64,000 nucleotides of DNA from Aselliscus stoliczkanus (Eukaryota > Chordata > Mammalia > Chiroptera > Hipposideridae): NCBI GenBank assembly GCA_033961575.1, contig CM066732.1, forward strand, positions 81,424,687 to 81,488,686. The letters are read 5' to 3'. Both the position numbers and the translations under genes were made by a program. The notes beneath the pieces were generated by a model. That model saw nothing but the letters and a program-made list of their open reading frames with translations. It was not told where the DNA came from and ran no database searches. Of the stretch, positions 24,531 through 35,554 are shown piece after piece. Every line of letters begins with the position of its first letter. The first letter of the stretch is position 1.

Positions 24531-26072
24531 TGTACTGCCTCAGTGTAAATGCTGAAAAACAAATCATATCATCCCCCAGAGGTTTCCAGATGTGTCATAA
24601 AATTTAGTGTGAGAAAGGGTCTGAAAAGCAAAGAAGCCTATAGCAGGGATGTGGTCGAGTTACACAAACACAATGACTACAGAATTCTCTTCGAGGTCAT
24701 TTCACACTTTTTTTTTTTCTGGTGAAATCTCTATACCTCCATCCAGTTTTTAAAAATTTGGTGAAAATTTCTGCTTATTATTGTTTAGGTACCTTTTAAG
24801 ATCTATTAGAAAAAAAATTAAATAACTGCTGATTTTTAGTCATCACCAGGATCAAGTTCAAAATGACCTATCAAAGAATGGAGTGATTTGTAAAAATACA
24901 TAATATTTCTGTCTTAGTAATCTTATTATGGGGCTTTTATAATTAACTGCCTTAAGTTCTACATAGACAAATCGGCAACATTTTATACTATTTTGCTAGA
25001 ATTATAGGGAATTGATGGAATTTCTAGGGTCTATTTTCACATCATTGTCTTCTGAACATTTGGAAAAAAACAACAACAACTAATAGATATTATGAAGAGC
25101 TTTGAAAAAACTAGTGCATTCTTTCCAAAGTATTTACAAAATAAACTTTGGAATACCTATAGCAGTGGTAAGAATACCTGACTTAATCTACTTGGATTGG
25201 GCATAAAATAACTAAATTTAAGCCTTTCTGTTTTGTTTTTTTTGACAGCTTGCCAAACAATCCCATGTAACCTGATAGCAGGCAAAATTTTAGCAATGGG
25301 GAATCATTCACATCAATTTAATATTCTGTTGAGAGTACCAACAAATGTGTAAATTGTCACTGCCATAGTAAAGTATCTCAGTTAAGTCCAAGAAAAATAA
25401 TTCAAACATACTTTATCTTAAAGTTATACCAACATCTGAAAGATCTCCAACCACCTGTTTATTATTGCAATTATATATGAACTGTTAGACTAGTCTTCCT
25501 GACAGACAGAAATAATATGCATGTGTGTTCTTTTTCTGGAAATTCCAATTTCTTGACTGCCTGTATGACTTGCAGTCTTTGCATAAACAGGTTTACTGTT
25601 TTAATTATATCCATTTACTTAAAGGTTAGTCCCTCAAAATTTTTACTCCCATACAAATATGAAGATCAAAAATATCATCATGTTTACATTTGTTCTTTGT
25701 TGCAAATAATTGTGCTATGCTTATTATTAATGAAAAATAGAGTTTTCTTGTACTCATTTTATACTCAAGTTGAATTCATATATAACAGTGACTACTATAC
25801 CTTTCTCCAAACATGATTGTAACAAATGTAAGAGTCAGTTTAATGAAATTATTTATAGTTTCATGACTATTTACATTATCATCCATCATGAAAGTAAGTC
25901 TTTTTGAGCATCTATTATGTGAAAACCACTGGTATTTTCCTGAGTAAAGGTCAAGGCTTGGATTATTTGCTTTTAGAAAAATTATATACTTCATTTGAAA
26001 CTACTTGATTAAAATTCTGTCCCCACATGAATTTCACACATTCATAAATGACTGCTTGATAATTTGTGCTTC
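24531..26072. other. Unique sequence
   Basis: No gene or clear repeat. A 99-codon frame at 25517-25816 has no homology I recognise. Confidence 0.45.
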
Positions 26073-26089
26073 AAAAATGTGTCATTTGA

Positions 26090-26525
26090 GGGCCGGCCGA
26101 GTGGCACATTGGTTAAGCGCTGGTTTTGGGATGCCAGTGGCCCCGGTTCGCATCCCACATGAGGGCCAGTGACACTGCCCTCTACAGCTAACAACAGCTC
26201 CACCTGGAGCTGGGCTGTGCGAGCCCCAGTGACGGAGTAGGCTGCAGCCCCTGCTGCAGTGGGCTGCCATAGGCTACAGTGAGTGGCCGGCAGCCAGCGT
26301 GAGTGGCTGGCAGCCACAGCAAGATGCCAATAGCCGCGGTGAGCAACCATCCAGAGGCCAGCGACCGATCTGCCTCATCCGGGAAGAGTGCAATGACTAT
26401 ATCAACAGTGAAGCAACATCCTCCGCAACTAGACTGAAGAATAAAGACAGCAACTTGTCTGTTCCCCTTCCCCGATTCCCCAACGCTGTTCCCCTCCACC
26501 AATTCCCCCAATAAAATCTTTAAAA
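26090..26525 (+). mobile_element. Full-length composite SINE (type A head + repetitive body + C-rich AATAAA tail)
   Basis: The order is: type A tRNA-like head, gggccggccgagtggcacat through the B-box-like ccggttcgcatcccac to actgccctc (26090-26181); a GC-rich body (26182-26430) with short tandem units of the form gtgagtggc(c/t)ggcagcca; and a tail, aagacagcaacttgtctgtt, then C-rich runs, then cccccaataaaatcttt and an A run. A 17-bp target duplication, aaaaatgtgtcatttga, lies at 26073-26089 and 26526-26542. The AATAAA hexamer sits just before the A tail. Overlapping open frames in the body are chance frames in GC-rich repeat sequence. Confidence 0.9.
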
Positions 26526-26542
26526 AAAAATGTGTCATTTGA

Positions 26543-27710
26543 AATCTATGGTGTATCCACAGAATAAGAAGGTAGTGTCATCTCATTATTGCCAGATCCA
26601 TTTAACTAATATGTACTTACCATATACTGTATGCCAGGAACATATCCAGATGCCAAGAATAAAATGGGAACAAGACCAGCAAGTTCAATGTCGTAATAAA
26701 GCTTTCCTTCTAGTGGAGAAGTCAGGTACCAAATGTAAGCAAACAATGGCCTAAGATATAAAATAATGAGGTAGGAGTTCCCTCAGCTATCTGAATAATG
26801 AAAAAAGTATTCTTTCATGGAATTTGGTAAGATGAGTGACATATATGTAAACATGCACTAGTACTAATTTCTGTTGGCAACTATCTATGAGTGGTTTGAA
26901 AAAGTTGCTTGCTCTGAGAAAGCAAAGTAAAATATAGTTCTAACTTAATTAGAAATTGCCTAATGGAGGACAAATGCTAAAAGTAATGATTAGGAAATAA
27001 GGTGGACATAGAGGAAAGTAATTCGATAGAGTGTGGAAAGACTAGAGAGTTTGAAAATTGTTTTCAGAAATAATATTCATTTATTTTACAAAGGAAAAAA
27101 AACAGAATATAATCATGTTTGAGGAATAAATGAATCAAGATATAATGGGAGATATAATGATATCTATTATCAGTATACAATTTTCCTTCAATAATATGAA
27201 AACCTAACCTTTATTTTTCAGAAATGACTAGCTAGGTAAACCTGTGATTTTTTTTCCTAAAAGAGAAAGAATCAAGTCACAGAAATAAACATCTTTAAAG
27301 AAATTTTAATGTCTATAATACCTTATTTGAAAGTTGGGATAAATTAACATAAATTAGCTTACATATAATAAATCTATTCAAATGAAAGTTGCCCTTAATA
27401 TCTTGTTACAAAGATATTTATGTATGCTGACCAATACATTATTTAAAATTGTTTAATATAGGCATAATAATCAGAGATGGGATACAACAATATTTTAATT
27501 TGGCAGGCAAACTGTGATGGATCTGTGCATGGAAATTACCACATTTTCTAGATGCAGAAAGACAGTTCTCTTCTAGAGGCAGAGTTGGTTATTGAAAGTG
27601 AAATGGCAGCACTAGGATCAGTTAGGCATGTATTTAATAATCCAAGTACATGATGTGACCATGGGAGATCCCCAAAGCAGACAGCACCAAAACAATTATA
27701 TGGATCGCCC
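26543..27710. other. Mostly unique; possible ancient repeat near 26590-26760
   Basis: The segment ttaactaatatgtacttacc...ccttctagtggagaagtcag resembles old mammal-wide repeats that carry a cattctagtgg-gagac motif. Nothing else is recognised. Confidence 0.35.
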
Positions 27711-27727
27711 AAATTAAAAATTGGGCT

Positions 27728-27866
27728 GGGGCCAGCTGAGTGGCTCAGTTGGTTAAGAGCTTGCTCAAGAGGGCAAGCTCTGAGCAACAGGGTCACTGGT
27801 TCAATTTCTGCCCTGAGCTGAGCTGCTGCTGAGCTGCCAACAGGTGGCAGGATGACTCAGCTAAAA

Positions 27867-27913
<47 letters not shown>

Positions 27914-27914
27914 A
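27728..27914 (+). mobile_element. tRNA-derived SINE (type B) with (TAAA)n tail
   Basis: Starts ggggccagctgagtggctca, continues gttggttaagagcttgctc and the B-box-like ggttcaatttctgcc, has body gagctgccaacaggtggcag and ends in (AAAT)n from about 27863. Flanking aaattaaaaattgggct and aaattttaaaatcgggct form an imperfect target duplication. Confidence 0.9.
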
Positions 27915-27932
27915 AAATTTTAAAATCGGGCT

Positions 27933-28514
27933 AACTAGAGTCTCATCATCAGGAAAGCTTGTCTGTAGGTAGTGAGACTCAAAATATCACATCAGGAGTC
28001 AGAGACAAGATTTCCATTTCTTAGAGAGAAACTGGCAAGAAAATGTCAGTGGCTCTGTTTAAACATTTAGCCCTCAGGAACAGGGGTCCAGGTATAGAAC
28101 CTAGATTATACGTAGAACTATTAACAATACTAGACAAAGTGCTATGGTGAGTGCTGAAAGTGATAGTGGTCTCAGAATATCAAGTGGAGTTACCAATTAA
28201 ACCAAAGATATTTAGCAAATTATTGAGATTTGGATTCAAATTTCGGATTAGGTTAACACTTGACATGAATTCCTAGCTAACGCATCTTAAATACATGTAT
28301 TGTTCTTTCAGGCAAGGGTGGGTTCTAGGAGGTTGTTGTAGAATATTCTTTCATATATTGTCACCCAGCATCTTCCATCTGCTATGCAATAGTTTTAGTA
28401 ATAAGGATAGTGATATAAAATAAGTTGATTGCTACAGACTAATAGCCAATACATAATAAAACATAGAAAAGTCTATTATTATGTACAATAACCATTTTTG
28501 TTTGTGTGTCTTAG
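27933..28514. other. Unique sequence
   Basis: No gene or recognisable repeat. Confidence 0.5.
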
Positions 28515-29012
28515 CTGTTACTTGTCTTAGCTCAGGCTGCTATAAAATACCATAGACTGGATGACTAAAACAACAGGCATTTATTTCTCACAGTTCTGGA
28601 GACTGGGAAGTCCAAGACCAAGGTGCCCTTAGATTCAGCTCTTGGTGAGGACCCTCTTTCTGGCTTGCAGATGCCTGCCTTCTCACTATACCCTCACTGA
28701 CAGATACAAAGCTCTGGTGTTTCTTCTTCTAATTATAATGACACTAATCTCTTCATAGGGGTTCCATTGTCATGACCTCATCTAAATGTAATTACCTCCC
28801 AAAGGCCCCATTTTTGTTTTTTTTCAGGGCAGTGTCACTGCCCCTCACAAGTGGGACCTGAACCGGGGCCGCTGGCCTCCGAAGCCAGTGCCCAACCACC
28901 GCGCCACTCGACCAGCCCCCAAAGGCCCCATTTTTTAATAACATCACATTGGGGCTCATGGCTTCAATATATAAATTTAAGGGGGATGCAAACATTCAGT
29001 CCATGATATTAT
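28515..29012 (-). mobile_element. ERVL-MaLR solo LTR (MLT1/MST-like), minus, split by a SINE
   Basis: On the minus strand it reads atggactgaatgtttgcatc near one end, then tggggcctttgggaggtaat, gatgaggtcatgac, acaccagagcttt, and finally cagaactgtgagaaataaat and tagtcatccagtctatggta. This is the characteristic order of MaLR LTRs. No internal region is attached. A type A SINE inserted later at 28816-28918. Confidence 0.85.
28816..28918 (-). mobile_element. tRNA-derived SINE (type A) inside the MaLR LTR
   Basis: The minus strand begins gggctggtcgagtggcgcgg, has B-box-like ccggttcaggtccc and a short A-rich tail. The perfect 17-bp target duplication ccaaaggccccattttt (28799-28815 and 28919-28935) is copied from LTR sequence, so the SINE is younger than the LTR. 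Confidence 0.93.
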
Positions 29013-29599
29013 TGGAAACCCATCCGTGTACAAGGACATTATATGTCACAAAAATTCAGTACAAAAGGACCAGTTCAATGTATAGATAGAAAAAATATCC
29101 TCCATTGCTAAATCTCACCATATTTTGTTTAAAAAAATAAGAGTTTGCTTGCTTTAATTGCTCAGCCCTCGATTTTAGGGGAGACAATTTCTACACCTTA
29201 GTAACTTGACAAAGTACCTAATATATTGCTTTGTACTCAGTTGGAGCTCTGGAAAATGCCTGAATAAGCATACCTTTTATTACCTTTGTTTTCCTAGCAA
29301 ACATATATCTATGTATTTAATAGTTCCTGGGTAATTTTATAGCATTTATAGTTTCAAATACTTAAGAAATAATCAATGGAGATATTCCCTAGGAGAAGTT
29401 CTTCTAAGGAATAATATTTTGTCTCCTGGAAATATGAATTCATTCTCTATCTTAGGACTGGCTTATGATTTTACGTAGGGAAAACAAATGAATGTTGGGA
29501 TTAATAATTCTTTTTCTGCCAATAAGATTTTGTAGAATACAAGGCAATGCTATCACTTTTTTTCTTCTTTAATTCAGACCACAAGTTGCATTTTTAAAA
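29013..29599. other. Unique sequence
   Basis: No gene or recognisable repeat. Confidence 0.5.
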
Positions 29600-30531
29600 G
29601 ATTTTTATTAAAAATTATAGCTAATGTACAACATTATATCAGTTTCAGGTGTACACCATAGTTATTCAACTTTATATAGCTAGAGAACTGATCATCATAA
29701 GTCCAACAACCATCTGACACCGTACCACACTATCACAATATTACTGACTATATTCCCTATACTGTATGTTACATTCCCATGGCTTGTTTTATACCTAGAA
29801 ATTTGGACCTCTTATTGCCCTTCATCTCTGCCTGCCTTCTAATTTTTCAATTACAGTTGACATTTGATATTATTCAATATTATTTTATATTAATTTCAGG
29901 TATTATTTCATAGTGGTTAGATATTTATATAATTTAAGAAGTGATCCCTCTGACTACTCTAGTACCCACCTGGCACTATGCATAGTTATTACCATATTAT
30001 TGACTATGTTCCCTATGCTTTACTTCACATCCCCATGATTATTTTGTAACTGCCAATTTGTACTTCTTAATCCCCTCATTTTTTTCACCCTGTCCCCCAA
30101 CTTCCCTCCCACTTATTACCCCAATAACTCTAGTACCCACCTGACACCACACATAGTTATTATATTAGTATTGACTATACTTCTTATGCTATACCCTACA
30201 TCTCCATGACTTATTTGTAATGAAAAATCTGTACTTCCTAATTCCTTCCCATTTTTTACCCACCCTGCCCACCCCACTCCCATCAAAATGTTCCCTATAT
30301 TTATGAATTTGTTTGTTTGTGTTTTTTTTTTAGAATCCACATATAAGCAAAATCACATTGCATCTGTCTTTCTCTGTCTAATATACTCTACTACTCAGCA
30401 TAATACTCTCCAGGTCCATCCATACTACTGCAAATGGCAAGAACCCATTCATTCCAAGGCCAAGCAATATTTTATTGAATATGTGTACCACCTGTCCTCT
30501 TTATCCATTCATCCATCAGTGAATATCGAGG

Positions 30532-30753
30532 CTACTTCCACATCTTGGCCCCTGTAAACAGTGCTGAAATGAATGTACGGATGCATGCATCCACTTGAAG
30601 TAGCATTTTGGGTTCTTCAGATAAATACCCAGAAATGAGATTACTGGGTCCTTCTTTGTCTCTTGTTATAGCCTTTGTTTTAAAGTCTATTTTATCTAGT
30701 ATAAGTATTGCAACCACATCTTTTTTTCTTTTTTTCATTTTCATTCTCATCAC
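30532..30753 (-). pseudogene. L1 ORF2 endonuclease joined to the C-terminus by deletion
   Basis: The open frame carries endonuclease-domain sequence (AILILDKIDFKTKAITRDKEG-like) up to the segment that normally continues through the rest of the endonuclease and the reverse transcriptase. Instead it runs directly into the sequence corresponding to the [12 protein letters not shown] region near the ORF2 C-terminus, read in a shifted frame. Both parts are plainly L1, so the frame records the deletion breakpoint near 30651. It is not a functional protein. Confidence 0.8.
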
Positions 30754-30872
30754 ATAACTTTTTCCATCCCTTTACTTTCAGTCTGTGTGTGTCTTTCAAT
30801 CTGAAGTGAGTCTCTTTTGCAGGCAGAATATATAAGGGTTTTGTTTTCTTATCCATTCAGCCAATCTATGTG

Positions 30873-31054
30873 GGGTTTTTTTGTTTTGTTTTTGTTTTTT
30901 GTTTTGTTTTTTGTTTTTTTTTAGCTGAGCCATCCTGCCACCTGCTGGCAGCTCAACAGCAACTCAACTCGGGCTGGTATTGAACCGCCATTGCTCAGTG
31001 CTCAGCTTGCACTCTTGAGCGAGCTCTTAACCAACTGAGCCACTCGGCCGGCCC
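30873..31054 (-). mobile_element. tRNA-derived SINE (type B) within L1
   Basis: The minus strand starts agggccggccgagtggctca, with ggttaagagctcgctcaag, B-box-like ggttcaataccagccc and a gctgccagcaggtggcagg body, then a (CAAAA)n-rich tail at 30873-30921. Flanking caatctatg and caatctctg look like a short target duplication taken from L1 sequence. Confidence 0.88.
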
Positions 31055-31815
31055 TCAATCTCTGTTTTTGATTCGAGCATTTAACCCATTTATATTGAGA
31101 GTAATTGTTGATAGATATGTAGTTATTGCCATTTTATTCCTATTTTTTAGTTTTATTTTTTTGTCTTAAAGAAGTTCCTCTAACATTCCTTGTAATACTA
31201 TTGTTGGTAATGAACTCCTTTAGCTTTCTTGTCTGGGAAGCTTGTTATCTGTCCTTTGATTCTAAACAGTAGCTTTGCTGGGTAGAATAATCTTGGTTGT
31301 AGGTTCTTGCTTTTCATCACTGAATATTTCATGCCAATCCCTTCTGGCCTGCAAAGAATCTGTTGAGAAATCAGCTGACAATCTTATGGGAGCTCTCTTA
31401 TAAATCACTAATTGCCTTTCTCTTGCTGCTTTTAGCACTCTCCTTTTCTTTAACCTTTGCCTTTTTAGTTATAATGTGTCTTGATGTGGGCCTATTTGGG
31501 TTCATCTTGTTTGAGACTCTGTGCTTGCTAGACTTGTATGTCCATTTCCTTTGCCAGGTTAGGATAATTTTCAGTCATTATTTCTTCAAATAGGTTCTCA
31601 ATCCCTTGCTTTCTCTCTTCTCCCCTTCCCCTATGACGTGAATGTTGTTAACACTTGATGTTGTCCCAGAGATCTTTTAAACTCTCCTCATTTTTTGGAT
31701 TCTTTTTCTTTTTGCTCTTCCAATTGAGTTTCCTGCTACCCTGTCTTCTAAATTACTGATTCAGTCTTCTGCTTCATCTAGTCTGCTGGTGATTCTTTCT
31801 AGTGCATTCTTCATT

Positions 31816-32049
31816 TCAGTTATTGTATTCTTCACTTCTAATTGGTTGCTTTTTTATGGGGTTTTTTTTTATTTCCTTTTTTATGCTTGTTTTCTCTTTG
31901 TTGAAGTTCTCACTAAGTTCCTTGAGCATCCTTATAACCAGTTTTTGGAAGTCTGTGTCTGATAGGTTTTTTGCTTCCATTTTGTTTAGTTCCTTTTCTG
32001 GAGTTTTCTCTTGCTTTTTCATTTGGTATATATTTCCTTGTGTCCTCAT
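31816..32049 (-). pseudogene. L1 ORF1p N-terminal remnant
   Basis: The frame begins MRTQGNIYQMKKQEKTPEKE at 32049, which is where L1 ORF1 is expected, just downstream of the GC-rich 5' UTR. ORF1p is the RNA-binding chaperone of the L1 particle. Its N-terminal part forms a coiled coil, and the Lys/Glu/Leu-rich sequence here (KLVIRMLKELSENFNKEK) fits that. The frame stops after 77 codons, against about 300-340 in a complete protein, and recognisable ORF1 sequence continues in other frames to about 31150. Confidence 0.85.
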
Positions 32050-33463
32050 TTTGGCTGCCTCTCTGTGTTTTTCGTTTGTTTGTTTGTTTTTATTTATTTA
32101 GATCTGTCACATCTCCCAGTGTTGCCAGGTGGCCTTATGTAGTAGCTGTCTTGTGGGGCCCAGTGGCACAGTCTCCCTGGTTGCCTGTGCTGGGTGCTTC
32201 AGGAGTGTCCCTTTTGTGGGTTGTGTGTGCCCTCCTGGTATATTTGAGCCTTGATTGCTATTGGCATATCAGTGGATGAGGTTGACCTACAGGCTGACTG
32301 GCTATGGATTTTGGCCACATCCATAGCTTATAAGATACTCTGTAGGGGGCTATTCCATGGAGCAAGATACACCCCAATGGGCTCTGGTTCCTGCTGAGAA
32401 CACCCATTATGTGTGCTACTTGTGGGGCTAATTGGGTGGTGCTCTGCTGTTGTCTGAAGCTACCTACCCTCCAAGTGTGTTAGTTCTAGGCCTCTTGGGA
32501 GGGGCTCTGATGCAGGCCCAGGTCAGCCACTGCCTGTAACCAGCTGGGGACTACTTAGTAGGAGCTACAAAGTGATCCATGGCTGGTTGCTGCCTGTGCT
32601 GGACCTGGAGACATGTGGGAGAGACCACGCTATTAACTGAGGATGGCTACCACCAGTGCCAGGTCTGGGGTTGGTCTGCAAAAAGCCAGGATACTCTGAG
32701 ACCTGTCAGCAGCTGGCTTCCAGCTCCTGTAAGGTTCAGCTGACTCATAAAACCTAGTGTAGTATGGAGTTGGGTGTGGTGGGGTCTCAGTGAGTCACCA
32801 GGGTAGAGCTTATCAGACCAGTTCAGATTCAGATTGGGCCATTGGCTTGGAGGGAGGGCTCAACACAGGAAAGGTGGCATCCACCTGCTTGATGCACAGG
32901 AAGAGGACCCTACACAGGGAAAATGGCAACTATTTCTGCAGTCCTAGCCCTGAAGCCACACAACTCAGTGTTTGTCCATATGTCTCTGACGCCGCCTGAG
33001 TCACTGTATCTCTGTTGGAAACCAGAGTGAGTGCCTACAAGTGAGTGAATATGTATGTGGGCCCTTCAAAAGGACTTTTGGGTTTCCCACAGTCTTCTAT
33101 CCCACCTGGATAGTCAAAATCCCACTGTTTTTCAGAGCCAGATGTTGTGGGAGTTCCTCTTTCTGGCAACAGTACTCCCGGCTGGGGAGCCTGGTGTGGG
33201 GCTGGGGTCCCTTGCTTCTCTACAGGGAAGATATTTCTCCTGATTCCCAACTGCCACATGGAGGTTTGGAGCCAGCCTGTTTCACATCTCTGCCCCGCTT
33301 ACCAGTCTTGACATGGCTTCCTCTTTATATCCTTAGTTATAGAACTTATGTTCAGGGGAATTAAGATGGTTCCCCAGGTTGATTGTTCTATAATTTAGTT
33401 GTAATTTTGATGTGTTCACTGGATCAGGCAAGCACAGCATTTACTCTGCCATCTTGGGTCTTG
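32050..33463 (-). promoter_or_regulatory. L1 5' UTR with YY1-like site at its outer end
   Basis: About 1.4 kb, richer in GC than its surroundings, lies upstream of the ORF1 start. In intact L1 elements this region carries the internal RNA polymerase II promoter. The outer end contains caagatggc on the minus strand (33448-33456), matching the core YY1 site known at the start of human L1. Whether it is active is unknown. Open frames on both strands (32790-33364) are chance frames in GC-richer sequence. Confidence 0.7.
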
Positions 33464-34380
33464 AAAGTGTGTTTGTTTGTTTGTTTAAATAATTCACATT
33501 AGTGCAGGATCTAAATAATCACTGTCATACAAATATGTTCCAGGGATACACTGGAATGTTAGCTTACTTGATATATAGTATGATAAGTGATCAATCAAAG
33601 AAGTGAGTTCTTCCTCCCGTCCCATCCCAGAAAAGAGAAAAAAAAATTATTTTAACATATCTTTTAACTGTGCTGAAAGTGCAATCTGTCCAGATTTTCC
33701 TGGGACTGAATGAAGAAGAGTATTTTGTGAAAACTATGGCTGGATCACTGTTGCAGTGATTCTGCATGATAAAAATGAACAAAATTTTAGTGGCGTTCAA
33801 CATTACATACTTATTCCTTAATCGCAATTCTTCTGGTCAGCTGGAGTGACTCGGCCTCATGCTGTGGGCCTCTAGCATTGGCTCTACTTGTTTCACTCCA
33901 GAATATAGGCTAAAGTGGCAACAGCTACCCGGGGTATATTCTTTTCATAGCAGAGGTTGGACTTTCCCAGAAGAAGCAAAACATACTCAGTTTTTTTAGG
34001 GCCTAGGATTGAAATGGATACATTGTCACTTTCATATTCCTATATGGCATCAACCAAAGCAAGTTAATTGCTTAAGTTCAACTTCAAAGAAAATGGAGAT
34101 GTGAATATTTGCTAAACAATAATCTAATCTATAATAATAGCAAATCGATATCCTAATTTGAAGGGAGATATCGTTGTTTTTTTCCTGGTAGATTAGTGTA
34201 CTAGAAAGTATTGTTGTTCTTTGGACAGAACAAAATAAATAATAAATTTACTTTTTAGCTTACAGGATTTTTTTACACCTTGTATGTATTATTTCTAACT
34301 TGGAGGTGAATTTAAACTCTTGATGTTGTTATCTGAATTCAATTGCCTTAGAGCCATTTTATTTTCCTTCTCATTTAGGA
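33464..34380. other. Unique sequence
   Basis: Starts with a short (TTTG)n run after the L1 5' end. No gene recognised. Confidence 0.5.
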
Positions 34381-34515
34381 TTGCCAAATCAAATATAGAA
34401 TACCTGGTCAAATTTGAATTTTAGATACACAATGGATATATCCTGAATTTGTGTTGCAGATCTGAAGTTCAAATTTAATTGGACATCCAGTAATTTTATT
34501 TGGTAAGTCAGGCAA
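34381..34515. repeat. Palindromic foldback (MITE-like) repeat, copy 2
   Basis: The left arm, 34381-34426, and the reverse complement of 34460-34515 are similar over about 45-55 bp (ttgcc..., then (a/t)aaatttgaa(t/c)tt(t/c)agat). The arms resemble the outer arms of the repeat at 836-1015. The centre is shorter here and lacks the atgccccat palindrome. Confidence 0.6.
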
Positions 34516-35232
34516 CATAGTCTCATTTAATCAATGTATTTGACCAACATCCTTTGGATTACTTAATAAATTCTATGAGTTAGGTACTTCCTACGATCTA
34601 CAGAGTACAATTTTTGATCCTAAGAAGCTTAGTCTAGACTGAGAAATCTGTGATTATACGACTTGTGATAAAGTCTGTGAATGGCTTAAATATATTATCC
34701 TATTGAAGCACATGAAGAGATGCTTCACCGAGAGTGGTAGGGTTAGGTAAGACTTTTGTTGGTGTAAGTATTTGATGAAAGTAATAGGATAAATTAAATA
34801 TTGACTATAACAGGCACATAATCCTAACAAGCAATTCAGCTGTCCATAAAAATAAAACAGAATATTATTTCTGCTCTAAAAGGCATCAGTACATATTTAT
34901 AGGATAAGGATATTTTATTACTAATTGTTATGAAGAGCATTGCTTTGTTAAATTATCAAGATTAAAGAATTTGTTTGAGTTACAGAAATCTCAATTTCCC
35001 CTTCTACTACTTCTTTCATATTGTCCTCTTCTTCTTGTCTTTATGATGTATAATTACCATTACCCTTGTCCACATTTTACTGAAGGCTAATGTTTTTATA
35101 ATCATTTTTACATTATTTAATACAAGTATGAATTAACACCTCTGTGAAGAAGTAGAGCAGGTGAGTATTGTGGTTGACATTTTGTACTGAATGAATCAGA
35201 AGCCCAGATAATCTAAAAACTGTACTTTTATT
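34516..35232. other. Unique sequence
   Basis: No gene or clear repeat. Confidence 0.5.
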
Positions 35233-35247
35233 AAAAAAGCTAATGTA

Positions 35248-35540
35248 AGGGCCAGCCGAGTGGTGCGGTGGTTAAGTGCTGGCTTGGGAAGCCAGCGGCT
35301 CCCGTTTGGGTCCCACATATGAGGGACAGTGACACTGCCCTCACCAAAAACAAAAACAAAAAAGGGCCGGCTGAGTGGCTCAGTTGGTTAAGAGCTCCCT
35401 CAAGAGTGCGAGCTGAGCTCTGAGCAACGGCGGTTTGATGCCAGCCCGAGCTGAGTTGCCGTTGAGCTGCCAACAGGTGGCAGGATGGCTCAGCTAAAAA
35501 GCAAAAACAAACAAAAAAACCCCAAAAAAACCAAGAAAAC
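35248..35540 (+). mobile_element. SINE dimer: type A followed by type B within one pair of target duplications
   Basis: A type A unit (35248-35341, agggccagccgagtggtgcg ... actgccctc) is joined through an A-rich linker (35342-35363) to a type B unit starting gggccggctgagtggctcag at 35364. The B unit runs through gctgccaacaggtggcagg into a long A-rich tail. One near-perfect duplication, aaaaaagctaatgta (35233-35247) and aaaaaactaatgta (35541-35554), flanks the whole. A dimeric transcript or a second insertion into the first tail could explain it. Confidence 0.9.
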
Positions 35541-35554
35541 AAAAAACTAATGTA

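Larger units (their letters stand above)
29600..33463 (-). mobile_element. L1 with both ends but a large internal ORF2 deletion (minus)
   Basis: Reading 3' to 5' along the plus strand: a 3' UTR with three related modules (about 29630-30285), the ORF2 C-terminal region (to about 30651), a jump into the ORF2 endonuclease domain (30652-31130), ORF1 (about 31150-32049), and a GC-richer 5' UTR (32050-33463) ending in caagatggcagag on the minus strand. About 3 kb of ORF2, including all reverse transcriptase, is missing at the 30651/30652 junction. A type B SINE (30873-31054) sits in the endonuclease part. I found no target duplication. Confidence 0.88.

Noticed and set aside
25517..25816. 99-codon plus-strand frame
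   Set aside because: It has an AT-rich composition, no recognised motif and no supporting context.
26042..26538. Overlapping open frames on both strands near 26.0-26.5 kb
   Set aside because: All lie in the GC-rich composite SINE, and similar frames occur in the 40 kb copy. Low stop-codon frequency in GC-rich repeat explains them.
32790..33364. Open frames of 60-107 codons on both strands
   Set aside because: They lie in the GC-richer L1 5' UTR, overlap in opposite directions and match no protein family I know.
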